Origin: Dysgonomonas sp. ZJ279
GTDB taxonomy: Bacteria; Bacteroidota; Bacteroidia; Bacteroidales; Dysgonomonadaceae
Reading direction: 5' to 3'
DNA length: 64,000 nucleotides
NCBI RefSeq assembly: GCF_011039205.1
Contig: NZ_JAAKEL010000002.1
Span: forward strand, 248,001-312,000
The notes beneath the pieces were generated by a model. It was not told the origin of the DNA. It saw only the letters and a program-made list of their open reading frames with translations, and ran no database searches. Positions 1 to 8,860 of the stretch are shown one piece after another. Each line of letters begins with the position of its first letter. The stretch's first letter is position 1. The translations under genes were made by a program, and so were the position numbers.

Positions 1-2
1 AG

Positions 3-107
3 GGACTTCCTTTAGATGATTCTGATGACGATTGGGAGGATGACGAAGATGAGGATTTTGATCCTGACTTCTATTATGGAGAAGGATTGGAAGATATAAA
101 AGAGTAA
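3..107 (+). CDS. C-terminal end of an unidentified acidic protein (partial)
   Basis: The window opens inside this reading frame, and only the last 34 codons before the TAA at 105-107 are visible. The tail is very rich in Asp and Glu and ends GLEDIKE. It is followed by a strong hairpin terminator, which supports a real 3' gene end. Nothing visible identifies the protein family. Confidence 0.6.
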   Translation, partial: GLPLDDSDDDWEDDEDEDFDPDFYYGEGLEDIKE

Positions 108-132
108 ATAAAGAATACTTTATAATTTATAT

Positions 133-172
133 AAAAGGAAATTGCAGAATACGTATTCTGCAATTTCCTTTT
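133..172 (+). terminator. Rho-independent terminator, perfect 40-bp palindrome
   Basis: A perfectly symmetric inverted repeat (arm core GGAAATTGCAGAATAC at 137-152) is flanked by A4 on the left and a T-run on the right that extends to about 175. It lies 25 bp after the stop of the preceding gene. It could act in both directions. Confidence 0.85.
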
Positions 173-466
173 TTTCGTTTAATAGTACACTATGTTTAGT
201 TGAAAGAGAGACTACAATTCTCAACAATTAGTTATGGCGATGCAAATTATAGAGGAAAAACAATGATATTAAATATATTTAAATTAGATTTACAGCTCCA
301 TGACAAATAAGAACCTTATCTGGTAAAATAGTTGGGAATAATTATAATACTAACTTATTGAAAAGGCATATTTCTGCATGAGTAGGAATACCTGATTTTA
401 CTAGAAATGGTTGAATCGATTGAATAATCTTAAATCTGCATGATACAAACCAAATCGAATACTAAA

Positions 467-3400
467 ATGAAAAAACTATTTGCAATTTCATTTCTCATCT
501 CAATAACAGTTGCGCTTTCTGCGCAAGAAAGTATCCCATATTGGAAAGATTTAAAAATTCTCAGTGTTAATAAAGAAGCTCCGCGTAGTTCCTTCATGAC
601 GTATGACAATTGGGATGATGCTCTGAGCCGTAAGTATGAGAAGAGTAAATATTACCAATTATTGAACGGCACATGGAAATTCTATTATACTGATAATCAT
701 AATAAACTACCGGATACTATTACAGATCCGAATACTGATGTATCTACATGGAATGACATCAAGGTTCCCGGTAACTGGGAAGTACAAGGTTTCGGTACGC
801 CGATTTATATCAATCATGGTTATGAATTCCAACCAAGAAATCCAACTCCTCCTCTCCTACCAGACAACAATGAAGTCGGAGTATATCGAAGAGATATAGA
901 TATACCTTCGGAATGGATGGGCAGAGATGTTTATATCCATTTAGCTGGTGCGAAATCGGGCGTTTACGTATATATCAATGGAAAGGAAGTAGGATATAGT
1001 GAAGACTCTAAAAATCCTGCTGAATTTTTAATAAACCCATATATTAAAGAAGGGAAAAATACACTCGTAGTTAAAATATTCAGATGGAGCACAGGCTCTT
1101 ACCTCGAGTGTCAGGATTTTTTCCGTATAAGCGGAATAGAACGGGATGTTTATCTTTGGTCACAACCCAAAACATCTATACATGACTTTAAGATCGTATC
1201 GACACTGGACGATAGTTATAACGATGGTATATTTAAACTAGGGATCGATATTAAGAATACAAATACATCACCTTCGACGGCCAAGATTTCTTACAGCCTT
1301 CTTGATCAAACAGGTAAATCTGTCGCAAACTCATCCAACACATTAAGTATAGATGGAAATCAAATAAAGACAGTAAGCTTCGAAACAGTACTGAATAATG
1401 TAGCTACATGGACCTCAGAGCATCCAAATCTATACAAATTGATGATGACAATAGAGCAAGATGGAAAGGTGCAGGAAGTAGTACCATTCAATGTCGGTTT
1501 TCGCCGTATAGAGATTAAAGAGAGCGAATATATTATAAATGACAGAAAACAAAGACTATTCTATGTAAATGGTCAGCCAATTAAACTCAAGGGAGTTAAT
1601 ATCCACGAAGTAAGTCAACATACAGGGCACTATGTGACTCCCGAAGAAATGCGAAGAAATTTCGAACTGATGAAATTAAATAACGTAAATTCGGTTCGTT
1701 TATCCCATTATCCCCAAGACAGGAAATTTTACGAAATGTGTGATGAATATGGTTTATACGTATATGACGAGGCAAATATCGAATCGCACGGAATGTATTA
1801 TACTATATATAAAGATGATATGCGCAAAGGCTCAGAAGGACATCTCGACGGCAACAAGAAAGGAACGTTAGGACAAAATCCCGATTGGCTGGAGAACCAT
1901 TTGTATCGTATTAAAAATATGTTCGAGAGGAATAAAAATTTTCCAAGTGTTACTATCTGGTCGCTGGGGAACGAAGCCGGAAACGGTTATAACTTTTACA
2001 ATGCGTATGTCTTACTTAAGGATCTTGACAAAAATCTGATGAACCGCCCTGTATGTTACGAGCGTGCTTTATGGGATTGGAACTCAGATATGTATGTTCC
2101 TCAATATCCTTCGGCTGCATGGCTCGAAGAAATAGGCAAAGAAGGGGCAGACAGACCAATCGTTCCTTCCGAATATGCACACGCAATGGGTAACTCGACA
2201 GGCGATCTGAACGGACAATGGAATGCTATATACAAATATCCACATCTGCAAGGAGGATATATCTGGGAGTGGATCGATCATGCCATAATAGCTAAAAACA
2301 AAGATGGGAAAGCTTTCTTCGCATATGGAGGAGATTTCGGGGTAGATAGGCCATCGGATGGCAATTTTGTTGCAGATGGTATTATCGGACCCGATCAGAA
2401 TCCTCATCCTGCCATAGCCGAAGTAAAATATAATCATCAGAATATAGGCTTCAGGGCAATAGACTTGGATAAAGGAAAAATTGAAATCACAAATAGATTC
2501 TACTTTACGGATCTTTCTAAATATCAAATAAAGTATCAGATACTCAAAAATGGTATTCGTATGAAAGAGGCTATTCTACCACTGGAGCTGGCTCCACAAA
2601 AGTCGAAAGTAGTTACAATCCCAGTAGCAGATCTTAAAGCCGAAGCTGGAGTCGAATATTTTGTGAATTTTGAAGTAAAAACGAAAGAACGAGAACCACT
2701 TGTTCCTATTGGTCATATTATAGCTTACGACCAATTTGAATTGCCTGTAAAAGTTGATGCGAAAGCATATACTGCACAAAATGGACCTAAATTAAATATC
2801 TCTGAAAATGATGGTATAGTGTCTATCTCTTCATCAAAAATAAACTTTGTGCTCGACACAAAGAAAGGACTCGTTATATCATACAAAGTAGACGGTTATG
2901 AATATTTTAACGAAGAATTCGGTATTCAACCAAACTTTTGGAGAGGGCCTAACGATAACGATTATGGTAACGGAGCTCCAAAACGCCTGCAAGTATGGAA
3001 ACAATCTAGCAAAAACTTCAATGTAGTAGATTATAAAGCATGGCAAGATGGTAATAATGTGAATATAAATGTAGATTATCTGCTTACCGCCGGAAATCAC
3101 TATATTATAAACTATAAGATTTATCCTTCGGGCATAGTTAGAGTAGAAGCAAATTTCACAGCGTTACTAAAGGATGAGGAAAAAATTGCAAAATCAGAGG
3201 CTGAATTATTAGCTACCGCCTCACCTCAAGCCAAAATGGATAAAAAGAAAAAAGAAGTGATAGAAGTTCCCCGTATAGGAGTTCGTTTTCGTTTACCATT
3301 AGAATTAGATAATATTCAGTATTTCGGAAGAGGACCGGAAGAAAATTATATTGATAGAAACAAAGGAACATTAGTAGGTATATATAAATCCAAAGCCGAA

Positions 3401-3862
3401 GATATGTATTATCCGTATGTGCGCCCGCAAGAAAACGGTCACCATACAGATACACGCTGGCTGACAGCAACCACAAGCAATGGAAAAGGCCTTTTAATTA
3501 AGGCTGATGACCTGATCGGATTCAATACGCTAAGAAATACAGTTGAAGATTTTGATGCTCAGGAATCGAACGCACCGTATCAATGGAACAATTTCTCACC
3601 TCAAGAGATAGCACAAAGAAATGACGCTGATGCTAAGGATCGATTACCTAAACAAACTCATGCTATAGATATTACTCCCCGAAACTTTGTCGAAGTATGT
3701 CTCGATTGGAAACAGCAAGGAGTAGGCGGTTATGATAGTTGGGGGGCAAGGCCAATACCCGAAGCTACTATATATGCTGATGAAAATTACAAGTGGGGAT
3801 TTACTCTTATTCCGATATCGGATGTGAAAGAAGCTGTGGATAAAACGAGAATGGTGTATTAG
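467..3862 (+). CDS. lacZ: Secreted GH2 beta-galactosidase (LacZ type)
   Basis: Glycoside hydrolase family 2 enzyme that would release terminal beta-galactose from glycans, probably in the periplasm. Residue numbers are counted from an upstream ATG at 440. The preferred start is the internal ATG at 467, because it gives a clean signal peptide (MKKLFAISFLISITVALSAQ). The sugar-binding domain lies at about 75-240, followed by the immunoglobulin-like domain and the TIM barrel. The acid/base Glu512 is in SLGNEAGNG and the nucleophile Glu578 is in VPSEYAHAMGNS, both matching E. coli LacZ motifs. The C-terminal small-chain domain shows WRGPNDNDYG and FGRGPEENYIDR. The length of about 1,130 residues suits an exported LacZ with all five domains. 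A Lys-rich insertion (MDKKKKEVIEVP) lies within the small-chain domain. The gene stands alone between two terminators, with no PUL genes beside it. Confidence 0.95.
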   Translation: MKKLFAISFLISITVALSAQESIPYWKDLKILSVNKEAPRSSFMTYDNWDDALSRKYEKSKYYQLLNGTWKFYYTDNHNKLPDTITDPNTDVSTWNDIKVPGNWEVQGFGTPIYINHGYEFQPRNPTPPLLPDNNEVGVYRRDIDIPSEWMGRDVYIHLAGAKSGVYVYINGKEVGYSEDSKNPAEFLINPYIKEGKNTLVVKIFRWSTGSYLECQDFFRISGIERDVYLWSQPKTSIHDFKIVSTLDDSYNDGIFKLGIDIKNTNTSPSTAKISYSLLDQTGKSVANSSNTLSIDGNQIKTVSFETVLNNVATWTSEHPNLYKLMMTIEQDGKVQEVVPFNVGFRRIEIKESEYIINDRKQRLFYVNGQPIKLKGVNIHEVSQHTGHYVTPEEMRRNFELMKLNNVNSVRLSHYPQDRKFYEMCDEYGLYVYDEANIESHGMYYTIYKDDMRKGSEGHLDGNKKGTLGQNPDWLENHLYRIKNMFERNKNFPSVTIWSLGNEAGNGYNFYNAYVLLKDLDKNLMNRPVCYERALWDWNSDMYVPQYPSAAWLEEIGKEGADRPIVPSEYAHAMGNSTGDLNGQWNAIYKYPHLQGGYIWEWIDHAIIAKNKDGKAFFAYGGDFGVDRPSDGNFVADGIIGPDQNPHPAIAEVKYNHQNIGFRAIDLDKGKIEITNRFYFTDLSKYQIKYQILKNGIRMKEAILPLELAPQKSKVVTIPVADLKAEAGVEYFVNFEVKTKEREPLVPIGHIIAYDQFELPVKVDAKAYTAQNGPKLNISENDGIVSISSSKINFVLDTKKGLVISYKVDGYEYFNEEFGIQPNFWRGPNDNDYGNGAPKRLQVWKQSSKNFNVVDYKAWQDGNNVNINVDYLLTAGNHYIINYKIYPSGIVRVEANFTALLKDEEKIAKSEAELLATASPQAKMDKKKKEVIEVPRIGVRFRLPLELDNIQYFGRGPEENYIDRNKGTLVGIYKSKAEDMYYPYVRPQENGHHTDTRWLTATTSNGKGLLIKADDLIGFNTLRNTVEDFDAQESNAPYQWNNFSPQEIAQRNDADAKDRLPKQTHAIDITPRNFVEVCLDWKQQGVGGYDSWGARPIPEATIYADENYKWGFTLIPISDVKEAVDKTRMVY

Positions 3863-3888
3863 TTTTTTTTATAAGTAGGAACAAATAA

Positions 3889-3930
3889 AAGAATCCGAAT
3901 AGTTATGTTAGCTTAACTATTCGGATTCTT
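3889..3930 (+). terminator. Terminator after the beta-galactosidase gene
   Basis: Arms AAGAATCCGAATAGTTA (3889-3905) and its complement (3914-3930) enclose an 8-nt loop. It lies 26 bp after the beta-galactosidase stop. Because it is symmetric, it can also end minus-strand transcripts arriving from the RHS array. Confidence 0.85.
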
Positions 3931-3974
3931 TACATTGATAATAAAATAAATTTTCTTATTATCTGAAAAATGAA

Positions 3975-4232
3975 TTTGAGACTTTTGCACTATCGTACCG
4001 CCAGCATTAGCCATCACTCGATTACTCCCTAAATAATCAGTTAAATAGAAAGATAGATATTACCTTCTATGCATCCCTATCCACCAATACACGTTTCAAA
4101 GAACCATTCACTTGCATAGTCAGTAGTCTTAGTACTAGTCAGCATACTCCCCGTTACAGCCGAACTGACAATCGGATTCGTAGAGTAGTTCGGATTCCAT
4201 TTCTGAACCACTTTTAACTTCGCCCCTAATGT
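3975..4232 (-). pseudogene. Decayed RHS core scar (cassette 4, no tip)
   Basis: Read on the minus strand, this stretch matches the RHS core DNA at about 6360-6640, including the segments for SLKRVLVDGG, the TDHLGNN region and the KWNPNYSTNPIVGSA region. It carries many substitutions and indels and has no open frame. The stretch at about 4110-4232 is closer to cassette 1 (5467-6684) than to the full-length gene at 8861-12304, since the full-length gene has a different sequence there. No tip or downstream partner gene follows. Confidence 0.75.
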
Positions 4233-4248
4233 TTAGCCTTTCTCAATG

Positions 4249-4746
4249 TTATTTCTGAGGTATTTGCATCGCTTTATACTCATTAAGTCTGCTAACAATA
4301 TTTTTCTTTCCAATCTCATTCGACAATGAAATTAATTTTTCCAAATATAAAGATGTTGAATCACCACTGGGCATTATAAATCTCAAAACTTCTAAGCCAT
4401 CACCTACTAAAACAAGCAAAGAACCTCTTTGCCCTGTATTGACTCCATCTTTTGTCAAAGAGTATCTAGTTAGAATATTTTTCATCATTACAAAATCTTT
4501 GTAATCTAAGGTGTCAATATTTTCGGGATGATATCCAGCTGTATTTATAAAATAAGAAAAAGGGTATTCATTTTCCATTTTTTTATATTGCAAATGTGTA
4601 GTATCTCCATTACATATGATACTATATGGACTTACAGGACTATCCTGCTCTCCAGCATGTATAAATATTATGTATCCTTGATGTTCACTTTTTGTAGAAC
4701 ACGCTTGGAATAATAGTATAGAATAAAATATAAAAATGTATTTCAT
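4249..4746 (-). CDS. Putative lipoprotein downstream of RHS cassette 3 (candidate partner gene)
   Basis: A 165-residue protein of unknown family. It begins with a lipoprotein signal (MKYIFIFYSILLFQAC, lipid-attachment Cys16), so it should be anchored in a membrane facing the periplasm or the surface. It starts 6 bp after the RHS fragment that ends at 4753. This is the same layout as the other RHS tips here, each of which is followed closely by one small gene. A second small lipoprotein in the array (6757-7059) also starts MKYI, but the mature parts do not look alike. A role as immunity protein for the lost tip is inferred from position only. Confidence 0.7.
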   Translation of the reverse strand: MKYIFIFYSILLFQACSTKSEHQGYIIFIHAGEQDSPVSPYSIICNGDTTHLQYKKMENEYPFSYFINTAGYHPENIDTLDYKDFVMMKNILTRYSLTKDGVNTGQRGSLLVLVGDGLEVLRFIMPSGDSTSLYLEKLISLSNEIGKKNIVSRLNEYKAMQIPQK

Positions 4747-4752
4747 ACTTTT

Positions 4753-5165
4753 TTATTTATTTGTTTGTTGTATCGCTTTTTTATGAAAATCTGATGGGAC
4801 AACTACACGAACAGGGTCAGTTTTAATGGTTGACCCTAATCTGGAGAATCCCCATTGTAACGTTATTACAGGAGCATTTAATTGTTTCCCACCAACATCC
4901 TTTACTTTTATTAGAGTTGTTTCTGCACTCCATTTAAAATTGCCAACAGAAGAGGGACGTTGTGGTGCGTCATACAATTTAATATCGAAGCCACCATTCC
5001 AAACGGATAATAATGCGACTTTTGTACCACCGTACCATGCGCCTTCGTCACTACACAATTATTCCCCAAGTGATCCGTCAAGAAGAAGTAATAAACACCC
5101 CCTTCAACCCATTCTGTTATAATTGAAGTTATCTCTGTATCAAATTCTATTGATAAATAACTCAA
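4753..5165 (-). pseudogene. RHS cassette 3: core fragment fused out of frame to an unknown tip
   Basis: The upstream half (from 5165) encodes RHS core residues EGGVYYFFLTDHLGNN and VVQKSHYYPFGM. The frame then breaks, and the homology ends early, before the usual PTGM junction. A second frame, continuing to 4753, encodes an unfamiliar tail (for example QWGFSRLGSTIKTDPVRVVV and ending KKAIQQTNK). The core is preceded by sequence unrelated to RHS, so there is no promoter-proximal part and no export signal. It is best read as a broken, displaced 3' end of an RHS gene. Confidence 0.7.
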
Positions 5166-5470
5166 TCTAATTGTTGAATAGATCTTTCTATAAAATCATT
5201 TACTTTTTTATAATTAGGTAAACACCAACCTCTAAAGTACTTTTCTTTTAAAATAATATTGGTGTTACTATCTTTAATCCAGATAAAGACATCAACAAAC
5301 GATAGAATATTAAATAAAAAACTCCTAATAGATAAATCGGTTATTAGAACATAATAGATACCAATCTTTTTATATATTTGATTTCCATCGGGATAAATTA
5401 TATATTCTCCATTTTGGATTTCTTTTATATACTTTTTAATAAAAGGGGAATAATGTTTCATATTTTTCAT
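5162..5470 (-). CDS. Small protein coupled to RHS cassette 1 (candidate immunity protein)
   Basis: A 102-residue protein with no recognised family. It has an aromatic, hydrophobic centre (IGIYYVLITDLSIRSFLFNI) and no signal peptide. Its ATG overlaps the TGA of the RHS orphan (ATGA), indicating translational coupling. In polymorphic-toxin loci the gene immediately 3' of a toxin tip usually encodes the cognate immunity protein. That is the most likely role here, but it is inferred from position. Confidence 0.7.
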   Translation of the reverse strand: MKNMKHYSPFIKKYIKEIQNGEYIIYPDGNQIYKKIGIYYVLITDLSIRSFLFNILSFVDVFIWIKDSNTNIILKEKYFRGWCLPNYKKVNDFIERSIQQLD

Positions 5471-6684
5471 TTAAATAAACTTTCAAAATTACCACCAGGA
5501 TGTAAACCTCCAATATAAAAGATCATAGTTGGAGGCATTCCTTTATCCAAATTTTCTTGATGATTGTTAATTCCTGTATGCCAAATAGGTTTAATAACAT
5601 CACCATATAACAATCCATAAACAACGCCTCCAACACCTGGAATGAATGCAGGAGATTTAAGAGCAGCATCATTAATATGATATAGTTGATTACCTACGTT
5701 AACTGAACTATATGCACTTGCTAAAGAATAAGAAACGTCTACCGTGTTCAAAATGCCTCCCGCTTTGCCCCATTTGGATCCATATCTATTTATGAATGGC
5801 ATTTTATTCGTTAGTGACTTTTTTAACAAACCTGAATTTTCTGCATTCCTCCAAATTTTACCATATTTATCAATATGAGCTGATCCATGATAATTCGTAG
5901 ATGAATAATAAGATTTAAAAACATTTGAGAACCTTTTATTATGAGTATATGCATCACTCTCTCCGAGTATACCAAAAAAAGTGGAACCTATCCCCCAATA
6001 TGACGTCCCTGAATTAGACGATTCTACAACAACATCATTCGCTACCGGCATTGTTACATTCTCTCCTCCAGGAATAGCAACAATAGTTTCACCTTGAGGA
6101 TTTACATAAGAAGTATCCATTCCAGTCGGATCAATATACTTGAGCGGATTGTTTAATACATACGCATACGGACTATAATCATAATGTAGTTCCGCCAGCG
6201 GATCCACACTCATAAACCTCCCCGTACCCGGTTCCATCTGCCTGGCATGATAATCATACATATTGAGCTGATGTTCCTGTTCCAGTTCCTTCCCATTATA
6301 CTTATACGGCTGCTTTTCGAGATCCGTACTCTCCGCAAACGCCATTCCGAACGGATAATAATGCGACTTCTGTACCACCATACCATCCGCCTTCGCCACC
6401 ACACGATTATTCCCCAGATGATCCGTCAAAAAGAAGTAATAAACACCCCCTTCAACATAGCCTCCATCGACCAACACACGTTTCAAAGAACCATTCTCGT
6501 ATACCTTGTTACCAGCATAGTCAGTAGTCTTAGTACTGGTCAGCGTACTAACCGTTACAGCCGAACCGACAATCGGATTCGTAGAGTAGTTCGGGTTCCA
6601 TTTCTGTACCACTTTCAACTTCGCTCCACTTGCCGAGTATGTATATTCATTACGAGCCTCACCCACAGGACTCTTTATATCCAT
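5467..6684 (-). CDS. RHS cassette 1: 5'-truncated RHS core with a distinct C-terminal tip
   Basis: A 405-residue frame. Residues 1-190 are RHS core with the landmarks FFLTDHLGNNRVV, HYYPFGMAF, YKYNGKELEQ, MYDYHARQMEPGTGRFMSVD and NNPLKYIDPTGM. After PTGM (about nt 6118) the sequence is unique: a tip of about 217 residues with small-residue-rich, possibly membrane-active stretches near its end (PAFIPGVGGVVYGLLYG). DNA homology to the full-length gene continues upstream of the ATG to about 6760, but a small deletion near 6715 breaks the frame. The ATG therefore lies in the middle of former core, and there is no signal peptide. A 107-bp stretch (6395-6501) is identical to 9654-9760 in the full-length gene. 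It is likely a silent tip donor rather than a separately exported protein. The tip activity is unknown. Confidence 0.8.
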   Translation of the reverse strand: MDIKSPVGEARNEYTYSASGAKLKVVQKWNPNYSTNPIVGSAVTVSTLTSTKTTDYAGNKVYENGSLKRVLVDGGYVEGGVYYFFLTDHLGNNRVVAKADGMVVQKSHYYPFGMAFAESTDLEKQPYKYNGKELEQEHQLNMYDYHARQMEPGTGRFMSVDPLAELHYDYSPYAYVLNNPLKYIDPTGMDTSYVNPQGETIVAIPGGENVTMPVANDVVVESSNSGTSYWGIGSTFFGILGESDAYTHNKRFSNVFKSYYSSTNYHGSAHIDKYGKIWRNAENSGLLKKSLTNKMPFINRYGSKWGKAGGILNTVDVSYSLASAYSSVNVGNQLYHINDAALKSPAFIPGVGGVVYGLLYGDVIKPIWHTGINNHQENLDKGMPPTMIFYIGGLHPGGNFESLFK

Positions 6685-6756
6685 GAGTTTTGGTAAATTT
6701 AGAGAATTATATTGGATATCTCTTTATTCAGATATTGGGTCATATTACTGGTCAAT

Positions 6757-7059
6757 TTATTGAAAATAAAAGTCCAATTTTCTACCATCACTTTTTTTAA
6801 TAGTGAAGAAAAGTTCATCCTGTTTTTTTATAATAGAATCTCCTCTTATAGCAAATTCCCACGATTTAGGATAAAATTCAGCTGGAATTGTAATTATTCC
6901 ATCTTTGACTCTGACATCAAAACAAATAGTATTATGATTTTGGGTGTCTTTATATATATTTGTAATAACACCAATATAATTCGAAGATTTTACTTTTGAT
7001 TCGTTTAGTGAAGAACAAGCATATAGAAAAATGCAGAATATTATTACTATATATTTCAT
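6757..7059 (-). CDS. Small lipoprotein coupled to RHS cassette 2 (candidate immunity protein)
   Basis: A 100-residue protein with a lipoprotein signal (MKYIVIIFCIFLYAC, Cys15). The rest is a small beta-rich domain (for example NYIGVITNIYKDT and KKQDELFFTIKK). Its start overlaps the stop of the upstream RHS orphan as TAATG at 7059. The RHS homology of the next cassette begins right after its stop, so the gene travels as part of the cassette. A lipoprotein partner would fit a tip acting in the periplasm or envelope; this is inference. Confidence 0.75.
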   Translation of the reverse strand: MKYIVIIFCIFLYACSSLNESKVKSSNYIGVITNIYKDTQNHNTICFDVRVKDGIITIPAEFYPKSWEFAIRGDSIIKKQDELFFTIKKSDGRKLDFYFQ

Positions 7060-8103
7060 TATTTATTAAACTTATTTATATATGTAGGAGAGAAAGTATA
7101 TCCATGATTGTAGTGGAAGCCTGTAAAAGTCTTAGAACCATAACTATATCCAATAGATCCCATATTCCATTTCTTACCAACATAACCGTGAGTAATATCA
7201 TGAGATGTACCTATACTAATAGTTCCCAATCCATAGCTTTGATTAATGGAATGCCCTTCAAGTGATTCAATAGTCGCTTTACCTGCCCCACTATAATATC
7301 CAAACTGCAAACTTGCTGTTCCAGAGAAATCAACTCCCAAACCATTGTTTACAGCAACGCTATGAAAAAAACCATCATCTCTTATATATCCAAGATTGTG
7401 GTCAAAACCTGAACCACCACCAAGATACCATGAGAACGATATGTTCAACCCAACATATTGAGGTTTATAGTCTCTTGCTGTATAATTTGTTTGTACTTCT
7501 CCATTGGGATAAGTTGTTTCTGTCTTAATAGCAAATAAATCCATCACATATTCACCAACTTTATCCATAAATCCACCAAAGCTTGCCATATCAGATAAAC
7601 TGCTTAAGTTGCTTATTGCCTGCTGTTTTTGAGAGGGGACACCATCGTTTTTTGATTTTAGATTGTTCATAGCCTCTTCTATATCATCGGGATTACTCGT
7701 TGTCCATCCAGTGGATGTTATAGACCACATTCCCGTCGGATCAATATACTTCAGCGGATTATTTTTGACATAAGCATACGGCGATATATTATAATACTTT
7801 TCCGCCAGCGGATCGACACTCATAAACCTCCCAGTACCCGGTTCCATCTGCCTTGCATGATAATCATACATATTCAGCTGATGCATACGATCCAGCTCCT
7901 TCCCGTTATACTTATACGGTTGCCTCTCCAGGTCCGTACTCTCCGCAAAGGCCATTCCAAACGGATAATAATGCGACTTCTGTACCACCGGCATTCGCCG
8001 CGACACGATTATTCCCCATATGATCCGTCAGAAAGAAGTAATGAACACGCCCTTCAACATACCCCCCCCATCGACCAATACATGTTTCAAAGAACCATTC
8101 TCA
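7059..8103 (-). pseudogene. RHS cassette 2: broken core with a different tip
   Basis: An open frame runs from 8006 to 7059 (315 codons). Core homology extends upstream to about 8103 but is frameshifted twice: by a run of eight G (minus strand) near 8066, and by loss of 8 bp between GGTGGTAC repeats near 7990. The readable core includes HYYPFGMAF, GRFMSVDPLAEKYY and NNPLKYIDPTGM. After the junction at about 7728 comes a 222-residue tip unlike the others, rich in Gly, Tyr and Ser with alternating hydrophobic residues (for example VNNGLGVDFSGTASLQFGYY), which suggests beta structure. There is no start signal or signal peptide. It is a probable silent or decaying tip cassette whose partner gene is the lipoprotein at 6757-7059. 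Confidence 0.75.
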
Positions 8104-8168
8104 CATCTAGTTTTTATAATATTATTTCTGAATCGGCTTTAAAAAGTAGTAACACATCAAGTGGGAAT

Positions 8169-8684
8169 TTATGTATATAAAAGTTTTATTAAATTACTAT
8201 ATGCATACAATACTTTAATTACAAAATAAAACAGTATAAACACTATTATTAAAACGACCAAAAAAGTGTAATATATATTTTTCTGTTTTACCCCACTATT
8301 TTTCTTACATGGAATAACTTTAGTGTTAAATAATAAATCACCAAACCTTCTCTCTGGATTTATTAGTATTATAATAAACTCAATAGGCCATATTAGAAAA
8401 AGAACATTTCTCAAAATTAATTTCAAAGAAGATGCTGAACTATTATCTACATTGACAATCTGTAATTTACATATACGCTTTCCTATACTTTGACCTCCAA
8501 TTAGATCTTTGCTAAGTAAACAAGTATATAGTACTGATAATATGAAGGTTTGATAAAGGAGATTGTCATCGAATCTAAAAAACAATATCGTTACTACGAG
8601 TGGTACGCTTATAATAATAAGAAGAATTAGATCAAAAAAAATTGATTTAAATCTCTGTAATGAATTAGCTTTTTCAATATTCAT
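8169..8684 (-). CDS. RDD-family membrane protein downstream of the full-length RHS gene
   Basis: A 171-residue protein with about four membrane segments. It has the RDD-family hallmarks: an early membrane-embedded Asp (SIFFDLILLIIIS), GGQSIGKRICKLQIV, and NPERRFGDLLFNTKVI. RDD proteins are small inner-membrane proteins, mostly of unknown function; some act in ion transport or stress tolerance. The start overlaps the stop of the 56-residue gene upstream (TAATG), so the two are translationally coupled behind the RHS stop. In this array the position is that of an immunity gene, which could mean the cognate tip attacks membranes (inference). Confidence 0.8.
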   Translation of the reverse strand: MNIEKANSLQRFKSIFFDLILLIIISVPLVVTILFFRFDDNLLYQTFILSVLYTCLLSKDLIGGQSIGKRICKLQIVNVDNSSASSLKLILRNVLFLIWPIEFIIILINPERRFGDLLFNTKVIPCKKNSGVKQKNIYYTFLVVLIIVFILFYFVIKVLYAYSNLIKLLYT

Positions 8685-8854
8685 TATTTATACTTTTTTT
8701 TTAATAATAAACTAACTGCTAGAAATAGTGTCCCTCCAACTATAAATTTCAAAGTGTATTCAAACTGACTTTCAATTAACGTAATAAAACCACATATGAA
8801 AAGTATAGAGCCAATTATAAAAAAGAGAATAATACGTATCTTAACACTAATCAT
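8684..8854 (-). CDS. 56-residue two-helix membrane protein (small gene)
   Basis: An ATG at 8854 opens a 56-codon frame starting MISVKIRIILFFIIGSILFI and ending in Lys-rich LLLKKKYK. Two hydrophobic helices (about 7-26 and 37-51) are separated by a short acidic turn (LIESQFEYT). The start lies 6 bp after the stop of the full-length RHS gene, and the stop overlaps the start of the RDD gene as TAATG. Tight spacing on both sides supports a real gene. The function is unknown; it is a candidate immunity or accessory protein for the RHS tip. Confidence 0.7.
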   Translation of the reverse strand: MISVKIRIILFFIIGSILFICGFITLIESQFEYTLKFIVGGTLFLAVSLLLKKKYK

Positions 8855-8860
8855 AATTCA

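Noticed and set aside
2084-3476. Several minus-strand frames inside the beta-galactosidase gene
   Set aside because: They are shadows of a well-supported gene and show no protein-like pattern or start signals.
4826-5122. Plus-strand frame of 98 codons across the RHS fragment
   Set aside because: It is antisense to RHS core homology; the same kind of antisense frame recurs over each core copy, so it reflects core codon usage only.
3975-8103. CRISPR array or tandem-repeat locus explanation for the repeated DNA
   Set aside because: The repeats are long RHS core segments in one orientation with gene-sized, unique DNA between them; no short regular repeat-spacer pattern exists here or elsewhere in the window.
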